Shown here piece after piece: positions 54,117-63,446 of a DNA stretch of 64,000 bases. Location of the stretch: positions 16,531 through 80,530 of the forward strand of contig JAPKZD010000008.1 in the NCBI GenBank assembly GCA_026393975.1. The letters are read 5' to 3'. This DNA is from Candidatus Aminicenantota bacterium (lineage in GTDB: Bacteria > Acidobacteriota > Aminicenantia > Aminicenantales > Saccharicenantaceae). Both the position numbers and the translations under genes were made by a program. Positions within the stretch are counted from its first letter, which is position 1. Every line of letters begins with the position of its first letter. The notes beneath the pieces were generated by a model. That model did not search any database and was not told where the DNA came from. It saw nothing but the letters and a program-made list of their open reading frames with translations.

Positions 54117-55398
54117 CCGGCTTTTTGGCCTCAAGTATAGCTAACGTTTCGATATGAGGGGTGTGGGGGAAGAAGTCGTAAACCCTCAGGCCGGCGATCG
54201 AGTAGGCCTCGCCGAGTCCCTTGAGGTCGCGGGCCAGGGTCGTCGGGTTGCACGACAAATAGAGGAGGAGAGGGACCGGGTCGCCGACGAGGCCCCGGAC
54301 GATCCGCGGGTCGACGCCCTTGCGGGGAGGGTCGAGGATGACGACGCCCGGCGTTCTCTCCAGGATCTCGGGCAGCCACTCCTCGGTTGTCCCTTCGCAC
54401 ACGGCGAAATTTCCGACCCGGTTGAGGGCCAGGTTCTTTTTCAGGAAGGGGATGTTCTCGCCGGCCTCCTCGACGCCGAAGACCTCCTTCGCTTTTTTCG
54501 CCAGCAGGATGCCGAAAGTCCCCAGGCCGCTGTAGAGGTCGGCGACGGTCGCCTCGGCCTGCGGGGTGACCGCCTCGACCACGTCGTCGAAGACCTTCTC
54601 GAGGATGCTGATATTCGTCTGGAAAAACGACCGGGCGCCGATCCTGAAGGTCAGGCCGCGGATACTCTCTTCGAGGAAGTCCCGGCCGAAGAGCCGCTCA
54701 TCCCTGAACTTTTTCCCGTCGTAGATCGAGGCGACCGCTCCGACCAGGGCGAATTCCTGTTTGAGGCCGGTCAGGCCGTCGGCCAGGGTCGCGGCCTCCG
54801 CCCCCGATTCGAGGTCGCAGACGAGGAGCGACTGCCCGCTCGAACGGCTCGTCCTGACCTCGACGCCCGTCACGGAGGAAAACGGTGCGCCCTCGATCAT
54901 CTCGAGCGTCCGGGCCAGGATGTCGTTCACCCGGTTCGGGACGAGATGGCACCTGTCCACGGTGACGAAGGACGCCTGCTCGCCCGGCTCGTTGTAGACG
55001 AAGCGGGCCGCGCCGCCTTCCCGCATAACCCTGAGCCGGATCCTGTTCCGGTAGCCCCAGACCTCGGGTGACGGCGTCACGGGCAGGTTCTCGAAGGGGC
55101 GCTTGAGCTCCCGGGACATAATCTCCTCGACCTGCCCCCTTTTCACCTCGAGCTCGAGGCCGTAGTCCATGTCCTGGTAGGGCGAACAGGCGAGAAAGTG
55201 GCCGCACCGCGGCTCGATCCGCGACGGCGAGGGTTCGAGGACGCGGAGCGTCCGCGCCTCGACGTAGCTTTTCCGGTCCTTGAAGACCTCGACCTCGACG
55301 GCCTCTCCCGGAAGGCCGCGGTCCGTGAAGACGACCTTGCCTTCGGCCAGGCCCAGGCGCCGGCCGGGGTAAACGATCTTCTGGATATCGATCCGCAT
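54100..55398 (-). CDS. rlmD: 23S rRNA uracil-C5 methyltransferase (RlmD/RumA type)
   Basis: The 432-residue protein has an N-terminal TRAM-like region (residues 1-60), the SAM-binding VADLYSGLGTFGILLAKKAK, VVILDPPRKGVD and the catalytic CNPTTLARDL. This is the TrmA/RlmCD family, which makes m5U in rRNA. The Fe-S segment reads CGHFLACSPYQ: two cysteines of the C-x5-C-x2-C motif are present but the third is missing, so the cluster may be absent as in RlmCD. ATG 55398 follows the internal RFMRIDIQ junction. Its 3' end overlaps GH42 (converging genes). Confidence 0.9.
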   Translation of the reverse strand: MRIDIQKIVYPGRRLGLAEGKVVFTDRGLPGEAVEVEVFKDRKSYVEARTLRVLEPSPSRIEPRCGHFLACSPYQDMDYGLELEVKRGQVEEIMSRELKRPFENLPVTPSPEVWGYRNRIRLRVMREGGAARFVYNEPGEQASFVTVDRCHLVPNRVNDILARTLEMIEGAPFSSVTGVEVRTSRSSGQSLLVCDLESGAEAATLADGLTGLKQEFALVGAVASIYDGKKFRDERLFGRDFLEESIRGLTFRIGARSFFQTNISILEKVFDDVVEAVTPQAEATVADLYSGLGTFGILLAKKAKEVFGVEEAGENIPFLKKNLALNRVGNFAVCEGTTEEWLPEILERTPGVVILDPPRKGVDPRIVRGLVGDPVPLLLYLSCNPTTLARDLKGLGEAYSIAGLRVYDFFPHTPHIETLAILEAKKPVILSI

Positions 55399-55403
55399 GA
55401 ATC

Positions 55404-56612
55404 TCACCGCGAGGGGAATGCGGCGTATTCTCTGAGGTCGACGGCCGTGCCCTTGGCGCTCCACGGGACGCCCATCTCGGAGGGGAGCCGGCCGGCTTCG
55501 TAACAGTTCTCGAACGTCTCGTCGAGCCCTTCGACGACCATCCGGCGCCGGCCCTCCGCTTCGACGGCGCGGACGAGCCCGGCGGGGAAATCATGGACGT
55601 CCGGCATGGAGTCCTGCATGCCGTTCATGCACAGGGTCTGGCCGGCCGCCGCCTCGAGCCCGCACAGCGGTCGCGTCCCGTCCCGGACGCTGGCGATCGA
55701 CTGCCAGAGCTTGTTCATGGGCTCGGCGTCGGGAACGCCGTAGTCCTTGCGCGTCCCGTCGGGGAATTCCGCCCACAGCCCCGACGTCCGGCTGTCGCAG
55801 CGGACGACCGCCTTCTCGAACTCGAAGCGGAGGACCGGGCCCTTGTCTTCGTTCGAGGCGTGGCTCGCGAGGAAGAGGACCTCGACGCCCTCCCCGGTCC
55901 GGGCGCGGACGGCTGCCGTGTCGAAATTCTCGATGCCGTTGGCCCGGTAGAGTTCGGCCTCGACCTCGACGGGCTCGGCGCTCGAATCCGTTTCCTTCCC
56001 CAGGACGTAGAACATGTTGTGGAGGTCGTGGGCCATGGCGTTCTGGGCCGGGCTGTCCAGGACCCAGGCGCCTTCCGCGTCGCGCTTTTTCCCGGCCCAG
56101 TCGTTCCGCCGGTAATAGGCCTCGTCCCGGGGCCAGAGGTAAAGGCACTTCATCCGCTTCGCCCGCCCGAAGAGCCCGGACATGACGTCCTTTTTCAGGG
56201 CCTGGACGGCCGAGCTGAAGGACCATTGGTAGCCGACGGCGGCCCACCTGGCCGCCGCCTTCTCCGCTCCGATCATCTCGCGGACGTCCTGGATCGTCGC
56301 CGCCGCGGGCTTTTCGCAGAGGACATGACTGCCCTTGGCCAGGGCGAAGCAGGTCTGGGGCTTGTGGCATTGGATCGGGGAGGAGAGGATGGCCAATTCG
56401 GCCATCCGGTTCCTGTAGAAATCCGTGAGGCTGACGAAGCACGGAACGCCCATGGCCCGCATCTCCACATACTGCCGGCAGCGGTTGGGCTGGGGGTCGA
56501 CGGCTCCGGCGATGCGGAAAAGGCCGCCATCCTTTTTCTCGAGGAGTTCGCGGACATAGACCGTGCCCATGCCGCCGACTCCGACCAGGACCACGGACAC
56601 GGGTTCAGGCAT
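55404..56612 (-). CDS. Gfo/Idh/MocA-family oxidoreductase
   Basis: The 402-residue protein has the Rossmann GVGGMGTVYVRELL, the DP in VDPQPNR, the signature EKPAAATIQDV and the C-terminal catalytic region with AMAHDLHNMFYVLG, whose His and Asp fit the family. It oxidises or reduces sugars or inositol-like compounds with NAD(P). It sits between the UroD-like gene (16 bases) and the RNA methyltransferase gene (5 bases) in a minus-strand operon with GH38, so a sugar substrate is likely. Confidence 0.88.
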   Translation of the reverse strand: MPEPVSVVLVGVGGMGTVYVRELLEKKDGGLFRIAGAVDPQPNRCRQYVEMRAMGVPCFVSLTDFYRNRMAELAILSSPIQCHKPQTCFALAKGSHVLCEKPAAATIQDVREMIGAEKAAARWAAVGYQWSFSSAVQALKKDVMSGLFGRAKRMKCLYLWPRDEAYYRRNDWAGKKRDAEGAWVLDSPAQNAMAHDLHNMFYVLGKETDSSAEPVEVEAELYRANGIENFDTAAVRARTGEGVEVLFLASHASNEDKGPVLRFEFEKAVVRCDSRTSGLWAEFPDGTRKDYGVPDAEPMNKLWQSIASVRDGTRPLCGLEAAAGQTLCMNGMQDSMPDVHDFPAGLVRAVEAEGRRRMVVEGLDETFENCYEAGRLPSEMGVPWSAKGTAVDLREYAAFPSR

Positions 56613-56628
56613 CCTCCGCTCTTTCGGG

Positions 56629-57569
56629 CTAATACTGACACAGTTTCGTGTACTCGTCCAGCATGGCCATGAAGTTGTCGTACTTCGTGCCCACGGCGAT
56701 GCTGTGGCTCGCGCCGAGGATGAACCGTCCGCCCGGCTTGGCGCAGGCCATGGCCCGCCGGACGTCGGTCCGGACCTCTTCGGGCGTCCCCCCGACCAGG
56801 TGCTCGACGGCGACGCCGCCCCAGAGCGCGATCCTGTCGCCGTAGTCCTTCTTGAGCCGGCAGATGTCCATGCCCGCCGTCGGCTGGATGGACTGGTAGG
56901 CGTCGAAGCCGATGTCGATGAAGAAATCCAGGAGCAGGTTGATGTTGCCGCAGCAATGCTTGAGGATCTTCTTGCCGAACTTGCCCTTGACGTTCCGGGC
57001 CCGTTCCTTGTTGGCCTCGAGGAAAAGATCCCGGAACATGGCCGGCCCGATGAGCGGGCCCGTCTTGTAGCCGAGGTCCTCGGCCCACATTACGGCGTCG
57101 AGGATTTTCCAGGACCGCTCGTCGCGCCGGAGCGGTTCCGGCTCCTTTTCGAACTCCGCCGCGGTGAAGACCCGGGCGTCCCGGACCGGGTCGTGGACGC
57201 AGGTGATGTCCCGGGTCGCATCCGACAGCTTGTAGACCCGGCCGCGGCGGTCCTCCCAAGTGTTGGCGTCGATCCGCCGGGGCGGCGGGTCGTCGCCCGG
57301 CGGCGGCATCTCCCAGGTGGCATGGGGAAGGTGACGATGTCGAGCCCGAGTTTCTTATGGAGCTCGATGTGGTCCTCGAGCCAGCTTTGGGCGACCTCGT
57401 CGTCCCGTCCCTCCCAGAAGGCGATCTGGGACTCGGCCTTGGCCCGGAGGTAGGTTTTGCGGCCGAGGATGCGCTCGACCGTGTCGAAGTCGACGGCGAA
57501 CTCTCCATAGGGAACCCGGTCGGGTATCCGGCCCTCCAGGGCGGCGGTGACCCTCTCCTTGGAGGTCAT
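56629..57569 (-). CDS. UroD-like methyltransferase with a frameshift in a G/C run
   Basis: The two frames read MTSKERVTAALEGRIPDRVP and on to IVTFP, then MPPPGDDPPPRRIDANTWED to the stop. One extra base in the GGGG run at 57324-57327 would join them as TFPHATWEMPPPGDD, giving about 313 residues. The C-terminal half has HCCGNINLLLDFFIDIGFDA, SIQPTAGMD, RIALWGGV and ASHSIAVG, as in the UroD-fold methyltransferases. The single-base nature suggests a sequencing or assembly error, though a genuine mutation is possible. The start overlaps the GH38 gene by 4 bases. Confidence 0.85.
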
Positions 57570-60064
57570 GCCTTTCCCGGCTTCCGCTCGAGAAGGTCGG
57601 TTTCGGCGAATGTCCGCGTGCGCCGGCTGAAGCGCAGCGTCCGGAGTTCGAAGCCCTTGAGCCGGCACTTGGTGCTCGCCCCGAACGCCGGGAGCTTGAC
57701 CACGGCCGTCCGTGCCTTCCCCGTCGGTTCGAAAAGCCGGACGACGATGTCGTTGCCGTCCTCGGATTTCTTGAACGCCGTGACCTCGACGGCCTCGCCG
57801 TCGACCACGGCTCCCGGGAGCGCCCTCTTTTTTCCGCCCGGCGGAAAGTAAGCGAGGACGTAGGGCGCTTCGTTGCGGGCCAGAGCCTCCCGGTCGATCG
57901 TCTCCATGCGATCGCCGAGCGGGCCGCCGTTGAGCCAAAAACGGAAGACCCTCTCTCCCGTGTCCTGACGAGGGATGAACCTGTCCTGGGCGACGGCGAG
58001 CCGGTCCTCCCAGGTGTCGGCGGCATAGGCCGGCGAGCGCAGGAGGGACAGGCGCAGTTCGCCGCCGCTCCAGTCCGAGCCGTGGATGCCGTCGTTCGCG
58101 ACGGTCATGGCCGCTCCGTCCTTTTCCGAGACGAGGGCCAGCCACTTCTGGGCGACGGCCTCGTCGCCGTTTGACGGGAGCTCGTCGGCGCCATAGGCCA
58201 CCTGCCCCATGAAGCGCGGCGCCCGGAGCTTAGACGGCAACCCGAGCTTGAGCATCCGGTCCCGCTCGGCCCAGAAGACGCGGACCTCGACCTCGATCTC
58301 CGTCCCCCGCTTGGGGATCTTGTAGCGGAGGGCGATCCGCGATGCCCCGTACGAGAGGATCGATTCGATGACCGTGCGGACCTCGCCGTCCTCGATGACG
58401 CGGGCGGGAGCGAGCCCGCCTTCCCGGATCCCGACGAAACGGGCCGCCTCCTCGGGCGAGGCTAGGGCGAAGCGCCCTTCGAGCGTCCGGAAACTCCGGA
58501 CTTTCATGCCCCAGGGGTCGGCGTTGTCCTTGATGACGAGAGGCGCGAACCCGCCGGGCTCGAGAAAATCGATGCCCGCGGCCCGGTAGACGTCGAGGAG
58601 ACCCGTTCGGGCGTCGACCGTGGCGACGACGTCGGCCGTCGCGACGGTGATGGCGCCGTCCTTTTCCCCGACCGCAGGCCGGGGCTTTTTCGGCGTCCTT
58701 TCGAGGCGGCAGGCGAACCTGTTCAGCCGGCCGGGCGCGAGCTCGGCCTCGAAGACGACGCGCTTGCGCCATTCGACGCTGAGGTTGCTCTCCTCTTTTT
58801 CGGCCTGCGATGGAAGTGCCTTGCCCCGCGCATAGATCCGCGGGTTCCAGAAGGTCTTCTCGAAGTTCGGCTCCCAGGGCTCGAACTCGCACTCGACGAG
58901 CGTTCGGACGGGGTAAGCGTGGGGGTTGAAGACGAAGATGGGGATCTCGTCCGCGGCCGCTTTGGGCTCGCCCGAAGCCAGGGCGAAAAAGGCCCTGGCC
59001 TTGAGCCGGGACAGAATCTCCAGGCCGTGGCCGAGCATCCGGACGGCCCCTTCTTCACCGGCCGGGATGGCCGAACCGGGCAGGATGTCGTGGAATTCGA
59101 CGAAGGCCAGGTCGCGCATGACGTCTTCCAACGCGTCTTGCGGATAGGGCATGAGGCCTTGGAGCCAGGCTGTCGTGACCATCTTCTCGGCCGAAAAGAG
59201 CTCATTTTCGAGCCGGCGGTGCCCCTGCTTGACCCTGGACATCGACGTGTAGCAGCCGACGGCCCAGGGGTTGAGGTCCTTTTCGCGGCGGGGGAGGGAC
59301 GGGCGCTTGGCCTCGAGCTCCGCGAAGTAGGCGTCCGGCGTCGAGTGGATGAGTTCGAGATCCCGGCGCTCGGTCATCAAGGCTGCGAGGTCCCGAAGAT
59401 CCTTCCGCGACGGCCCGCCGCCGTGGTTGCCGATGCCCCAGAGGTGGATGGCCAGGTCGCTCTCGGGATGTTCAGCGAGCCACTTTTCGAGCCGCTCCCG
59501 CTCCTTGCCGCCGACCGAGCAGTAGTGGGCCGAGGCGCGGGTGGCCAGGATCTCCGAGCCGTCGTATCCCACCCAGACGAATTCGTCCTGGGGAAGCGGG
59601 CATTCTTTGTCGCCGGGACGGCAGCAGAGATAAGCGGTAAAGCCGCTCTTGGCCAGGATCTGGACGAGGCCCCGGGTGTGGCCGAAGGGGTCGAGGTTGA
59701 CCGCCGTCCGCGGCTCGACGCCGAATTTTTCCGAAAAATAGCGCCGGCCGAGGAGGACCTGGCGGACGAACGACTCGCCGCTGGGCATGTTGCAATCGGG
59801 TTGGACGTGCCAGCCTCCCATGATGTGCCACTTCTTTTCCCGGACGAGCTTGCGGATCCTCCGGAAAAGGGCCGGCTCGTATTCCTCGACCCACCGGTAG
59901 AGGACGGCCTCGTTGTGACAGAAGACGAAACCCTCGTGCTTTTCGCAGAATTCGGCCGCCTGGCGGAACGTGGACAGGGCCTCTCCCGCGCCCTCCTGCC
60001 ATTCCCAGAGCCAGACCGGGTCGAGGTGGGCGTTCGAAACGAGATGTATTTTTCTCTTGGCCAT
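57566..60064 (-). CDS. GH38-family alpha-mannosidase
   Basis: The 832-residue protein begins IHLVSNAHLDPVWLWEWQEG, with the His-x-Asp zinc ligands. The nucleophile Asp is in AVNLDPFGHTRGLVQILAKS and another metal His in LAIHLWGIGNHGGG. The mid helical bundle and C-terminal beta domains complete the family layout. It cleaves alpha-mannose residues; the lack of a signal peptide suggests a cytosolic enzyme acting on imported oligosaccharides. Together with the UroD-like and MocA genes it forms a tight operon. Confidence 0.93.
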   Translation of the reverse strand: MAKRKIHLVSNAHLDPVWLWEWQEGAGEALSTFRQAAEFCEKHEGFVFCHNEAVLYRWVEEYEPALFRRIRKLVREKKWHIMGGWHVQPDCNMPSGESFVRQVLLGRRYFSEKFGVEPRTAVNLDPFGHTRGLVQILAKSGFTAYLCCRPGDKECPLPQDEFVWVGYDGSEILATRASAHYCSVGGKERERLEKWLAEHPESDLAIHLWGIGNHGGGPSRKDLRDLAALMTERRDLELIHSTPDAYFAELEAKRPSLPRREKDLNPWAVGCYTSMSRVKQGHRRLENELFSAEKMVTTAWLQGLMPYPQDALEDVMRDLAFVEFHDILPGSAIPAGEEGAVRMLGHGLEILSRLKARAFFALASGEPKAAADEIPIFVFNPHAYPVRTLVECEFEPWEPNFEKTFWNPRIYARGKALPSQAEKEESNLSVEWRKRVVFEAELAPGRLNRFACRLERTPKKPRPAVGEKDGAITVATADVVATVDARTGLLDVYRAAGIDFLEPGGFAPLVIKDNADPWGMKVRSFRTLEGRFALASPEEAARFVGIREGGLAPARVIEDGEVRTVIESILSYGASRIALRYKIPKRGTEIEVEVRVFWAERDRMLKLGLPSKLRAPRFMGQVAYGADELPSNGDEAVAQKWLALVSEKDGAAMTVANDGIHGSDWSGGELRLSLLRSPAYAADTWEDRLAVAQDRFIPRQDTGERVFRFWLNGGPLGDRMETIDREALARNEAPYVLAYFPPGGKKRALPGAVVDGEAVEVTAFKKSEDGNDIVVRLFEPTGKARTAVVKLPAFGASTKCRLKGFELRTLRFSRRTRTFAETDLLERKPGKA

Positions 60065-60076
60065 GCGCGTCCTTTC

Positions 60077-60307
60077 TCAGGGGAGGATGGCGCGGACGGA
60101 GATCCGCTCCAATTTTTCGGGGATCTCGAGCCCGACGCCGTAGGGGTGGTAGGGGATTTTCCGGGAGCCGACTCTGGTCCCGGGCTCTTCGCCCCGGCAC
60201 GCCTTCCGGACGGCCATTTCCAGCCGGCCGCCCGTCGACCTCCATGTTTTGCCGTCAACCGGGCCGCGGGAAGGGTCGTCCGAATAGAAGTGTTCTTGGA
60301 CTTCCAT
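60077..60307 (-). CDS. Small hypothetical protein upstream of the mannosidase
   Basis: The 76-residue frame MEVQEHFYSDDPSRGPVDGK... ends with a Pro/Gly-rich segment and a beta-like IPEKLERISVRAILP. It is 12 bases before the mannosidase start and probably co-transcribed. On the minus strand TATAAT lies about 10 bases before the ATG with no ribosome binding site between, so it may be leaderless or start elsewhere. The function is unknown. Confidence 0.5.
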   Translation of the reverse strand: MEVQEHFYSDDPSRGPVDGKTWRSTGGRLEMAVRKACRGEEPGTRVGSRKIPYHPYGVGLEIPEKLERISVRAILP

Positions 60308-60363
60308 GGGAACGGATATTATATGGAGAGGGAGGGCCGGAAAGCAATCCCCGGCGGCCGGGC

Positions 60364-60564
60364 TCAGGTCCGGGACGGCCCGCGGAGGAGCCGGGCTGGG
60401 AGCGTGATGACGGTCTTGAACAGGTCGAGGACGGCGCTGACCGTGATGCCCAGGAGCCGGAAGGGGATGAGCAGGAACCAGACGATCGGAAAAAGCAGGA
60501 GCGCCATGAGGGCGATCGGCCAGCAAACCACGAGCAGGATGAGCCAGATCAGGAATTTTATCAT
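60364..60564 (-). CDS. Small hydrophobic membrane protein
   Basis: The 66-residue protein has two hydrophobic segments (IKFLIWLILLVVCWPIALMA and LLFPIVWFLLIPFRLLGI) and an Arg-rich end. TGAGGAG precedes the ATG at a good distance. It is too small to assign; it stands upstream of the GH38 operon, separated by about 57 bases. Confidence 0.6.
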   Translation of the reverse strand: MIKFLIWLILLVVCWPIALMALLLFPIVWFLLIPFRLLGITVSAVLDLFKTVITLPARLLRGPSRT

Positions 60565-60648
60565 CGTCGCGTCTCCTCACCCATTATACGGCGGAATAAG
60601 TCAATAGGTTCACCCGTTCGCCGACGCTCAGGGTTAACCCCGAACAAG

Positions 60649-60668
60649 CCCCGGCATTAATGCCGGGG
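60649..60668. repeat. Perfect 20-bp palindrome
   Basis: CCCCGGCATTAATGCCGGGG reads the same on both strands. It is flanked by GGTTAAC-like strings (60631 and about 60675) and lies between divergent genes. It may be a regulatory site or a short structure; the sugar kinase start follows within about 25 bases. Confidence 0.4.
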
Positions 60669-60690
60669 AGTCTAGGGTTTAACTGAAACC

Positions 60691-61728
60691 TTGGAACTGC
60701 AGACCGAATTGAATACAATACTCTCCGTGGTCCTCATCAGCGGCATCGCCGTCGTCGACATGATCGGGAGCGGCCTCGCCCGCGTGGCCCGGCCGGGCGA
60801 GCTCGCGTTCTGCTCGGTACGAACCTCCATCGGCGGCCACGCCTGCAACGTCTCGGCCGACCTCGTCCGGCTGGGCTTCCCGAAAACCCGTCTGCGCGTC
60901 GTCTTCCCGGCGGGACGCGACCTGTTCGGCGATTTTCTCGTCCGCCGCCTGAGGGAGCAGGGGCTCCGGGTCGAGCCCGTCTTCGCCGATAAAGCCCCGA
61001 CGTCCCTCGACCTCATCCTCGTCGCACAGGGCGAAGACCGCCGCTACCACGCCGACCCCGGGGCCAACGTCGAGATGTCGGCAGCCCCGGTTCTCGCGCT
61101 CCTCGAAAAACATAGGCCGCTCATCTACTATGCGGGCGGCGTCGGGCTCCTCGGCCGGCTCGATTCGGGCCTGGCCGAAGTCCTGCGGCGGGCGAAAAAG
61201 CTCGGCGCCCTGACTTTCGTTGACGTCGTCAGCCCCTACCGCAAGACCTGGGCCTTCCTGCGGAAGGCCCTGCCCTGGACCGATTTCTTCCACTGCAACG
61301 CCGATGAAGCCGCGTCCCTCGTGGACGAAACCGAGCCGGCGAAGGCTGCGGACATGATCCGCCGGCTGGGGGCTAAGGACGTCTTCCTGACCCTGGGGAG
61401 CCGGGGGGCCGTCGCCGCCGTGGCGGGCGGGACGATCCGCGTTCCGTCCTTCTCCGTCCGGGTCGAGGACCCGACGGGCGCGGGCGACGCCTTTTCCGCG
61501 GGGATCATCTTGAAAACGCATCGAGCCATGGCCCGGGGCGTCCGGCCCGAGGATTTCTCGCTCGACGATTGGCTGGAGATCCTCCTCTACGCCTCGGCCT
61601 GCGGCGCGGTCTGCACGATGGGCATCGGCACGACGACCGCGGTTTCCGCGGAGAAGGTGCGCGCCCTCGTCGGCCGGCAGGGACAGGCGCTTGCCCGGAG
61701 CTCGGCCATCACGCGGTCCGCCGACTGA
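60691..61728 (+). CDS. PfkB-family carbohydrate kinase
   Basis: The protein of up to 345 residues has the ribokinase-like start VLISGIAVVDMIGSG, the GGHACNVSADLVRLG block and the catalytic DPTGAGDAFSAGII. It phosphorylates a sugar or nucleoside with ATP. The start is uncertain: TTG 60691 lacks a ribosome binding site and GTG 60727 would begin just at the conserved strand. It is divergent from the small membrane protein gene and converges with the UroD-like gene. The substrate is unknown. Confidence 0.88.
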   Translation: MELQTELNTILSVVLISGIAVVDMIGSGLARVARPGELAFCSVRTSIGGHACNVSADLVRLGFPKTRLRVVFPAGRDLFGDFLVRRLREQGLRVEPVFADKAPTSLDLILVAQGEDRRYHADPGANVEMSAAPVLALLEKHRPLIYYAGGVGLLGRLDSGLAEVLRRAKKLGALTFVDVVSPYRKTWAFLRKALPWTDFFHCNADEAASLVDETEPAKAADMIRRLGAKDVFLTLGSRGAVAAVAGGTIRVPSFSVRVEDPTGAGDAFSAGIILKTHRAMARGVRPEDFSLDDWLEILLYASACGAVCTMGIGTTTAVSAEKVRALVGRQGQALARSSAITRSAD

Positions 61729-61784
61729 TACGTTCGACAGCGCCGTGTCCGATTCGAAGGCCATTTTCGAAGGGGGCAGGCCGG

Positions 61785-62816
61785 CTAAGCGCCCGCGAAC
61801 TCGTCGCGGGCCTCGCGCAGGGCGAGGACATTTTTCGGATCGCAGTCGTAGGCCACGACGCCGCACCCGAACAAGAGACCGGATTGGCCCGCCGATGCCC
61901 TGAGGATCCGAAGCCCCTCGGCCTTGATCTCTTCCGGCCGTCCCCGGTGGACGAGCCGCGAGTCCACGCTGGCCCTCAGGGCGCGTCTTTCCTCCCGGCA
62001 CCTTTTTCCGAAAAGCGCCAGGTCCGACCCCGCGTCGCACAGAAGCTGGGCCGCTCCGGTCCGGAGGAGGTCCTCGAGGATGGAGGTCGTGTCGCCGCCG
62101 ATGATGAGGGGCGTGTGACGCGCCCCCGCCTCGCGCAGAGCCGGGATGAGGATGTCGCGGTAGGCGGGGAGGATGAATTCCCGGAAAACCCGGGGCGAGG
62201 CGGCGGCCGGGGTGGCCTTGGAGTCGAAGAGGATGGGCTCGACGCCTTTCTCGAGAAAGGCCCGGCCGAAGACGGCCGCTGCCCGGGCCGAGAAGCCGAG
62301 GAGGTCCCTGACGAAGCCCGGGTCTTCCACCGTGGCCACGAGGACCGCTTCCGTCCCGGCCAGGGCGCAGGCTAGGGAGAATGGCCCGGTTAGGGCGCCC
62401 CGGACGATGAGATCCCGTCCTTTTTCCTTGTGCAGACGGGCGGCCGCCTCCACGAAGAGCGGCATCCGGCCGTCCCGGGCCGGGTCGGGGACGCCGAGCT
62501 TGCGGATGTCGCCCGGCCGGTCGAGGAGCGGGGCGGCGACGGCCGGAACGTCGGACGAGCGGTCGAAATAGCGGACCTCGCAGCCAATGGCCTCGGCTTC
62601 GACGTTGTAGACATCGATGCCGACGACGAGCATGTCGGGGTCGTAGACCTCGAGCTCCTTGTCCAGGGATTCGAGGAGGAGTTCGAGGCTGCGGCAGACC
62701 TCGGAGGGCAGGCGCCCGACGAGGCGGGCCTTGTGTTCGTAGACGGCGGGGACGAAGGGGACGCGGTCGGGAACCTCGAAGGCGTAGGTTTTTTCGACCC
62801 GTCCGCGCTTGGTCAT
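61785..62816 (-). CDS. UroD-like methyltransferase (third copy)
   Basis: The 343-residue protein has the MtaA/UroD-type layout: YAFEVPDRVPFVPAVYEHKA, VVGIDVYNVEAEAIGCEVRY, LTGPFSLACALAGTE, PLIIGGDTTSILEDLLRTGA and LFGCGVVAYDCDPKN near the end. Where related enzymes have HxCGxx the segment here reads TPLIIGGDTT, so the usual zinc-binding HxC motif is not intact. It is 6 bases downstream of the LysE-type transporter gene in the same direction. Function as a corrinoid methyltransferase is inferred from fold. Confidence 0.78.
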   Translation of the reverse strand: MTKRGRVEKTYAFEVPDRVPFVPAVYEHKARLVGRLPSEVCRSLELLLESLDKELEVYDPDMLVVGIDVYNVEAEAIGCEVRYFDRSSDVPAVAAPLLDRPGDIRKLGVPDPARDGRMPLFVEAAARLHKEKGRDLIVRGALTGPFSLACALAGTEAVLVATVEDPGFVRDLLGFSARAAAVFGRAFLEKGVEPILFDSKATPAAASPRVFREFILPAYRDILIPALREAGARHTPLIIGGDTTSILEDLLRTGAAQLLCDAGSDLALFGKRCREERRALRASVDSRLVHRGRPEEIKAEGLRILRASAGQSGLLFGCGVVAYDCDPKNVLALREARDEFAGA

Positions 62817-62822
62817 CGGGCG

Positions 62823-63446
62823 CTAGATGAAGACCGTGCCCAGCGTGTAGATGGCGAAGGCCGCGAGCGCCAGGCCCAGGCAGAAAAGGATCTTGCGGAA
62901 GGTCTCGGGCTTGATCCGGCCCTGCCGGCGGGAGATGAAGCGGACGAGCGAGAGATACCAGAGCATCGAGCCCACGCCGACCGCGATGGCGAAGGCGACG
63001 GCCGGCCAGGTGCCGGCCTGGACGAGGTGATGCCCGGTCACCGCCCCGGCTACGGCGACCCAGAACATGTAGAGGGTCGGGTTGCTCACATAGAGAAGAA
63101 TGACGCCGAGGATCGGCTTGGGTGCCGCCGAGGGCATCTTGTCGCCGTCGCGAGGGAGGGAGAACGTCCGGGAATCGTGGATCAACTTGCCGCTGAGCAG
63201 CAGGATGATGACGGCGGCGACGACCTTCAGGACCGACATCGCGTAGGGGGGCAGATTGAACTTGATCTGGAAGAACCCGGCCAGGGCGACGAAGCAGAAG
63301 ACCGTGTCGAGCATGGCCGCCGTCAGGCCGGCGAGGAGGCCGTGGAAAAAATCGCGCTTGAGCGCCTGGGAAACGACGAAGACGTTGACCGGGCCAAGGG
63401 GCACGGCCGCCAGCAATCCTACGAAAATTCCGAGAAGGATAAACAT
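62823..63446 (-). CDS. LysE-family transporter
   Basis: The 207-residue membrane protein has six helices, with the LysE start LAAVPLGPVNVFVVSQALKR (PxGPxN) and the mid-protein SNPTLYMFWVAVAGAV. LysE proteins export amino acids such as lysine or homoserine lactones. It is transcribed with the UroD-like gene. The 137 bases upstream (63447-63583) are GC-rich and show no other feature. Confidence 0.88.
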   Translation of the reverse strand: MFILLGIFVGLLAAVPLGPVNVFVVSQALKRDFFHGLLAGLTAAMLDTVFCFVALAGFFQIKFNLPPYAMSVLKVVAAVIILLLSGKLIHDSRTFSLPRDGDKMPSAAPKPILGVILLYVSNPTLYMFWVAVAGAVTGHHLVQAGTWPAVAFAIAVGVGSMLWYLSLVRFISRRQGRIKPETFRKILFCLGLALAAFAIYTLGTVFI

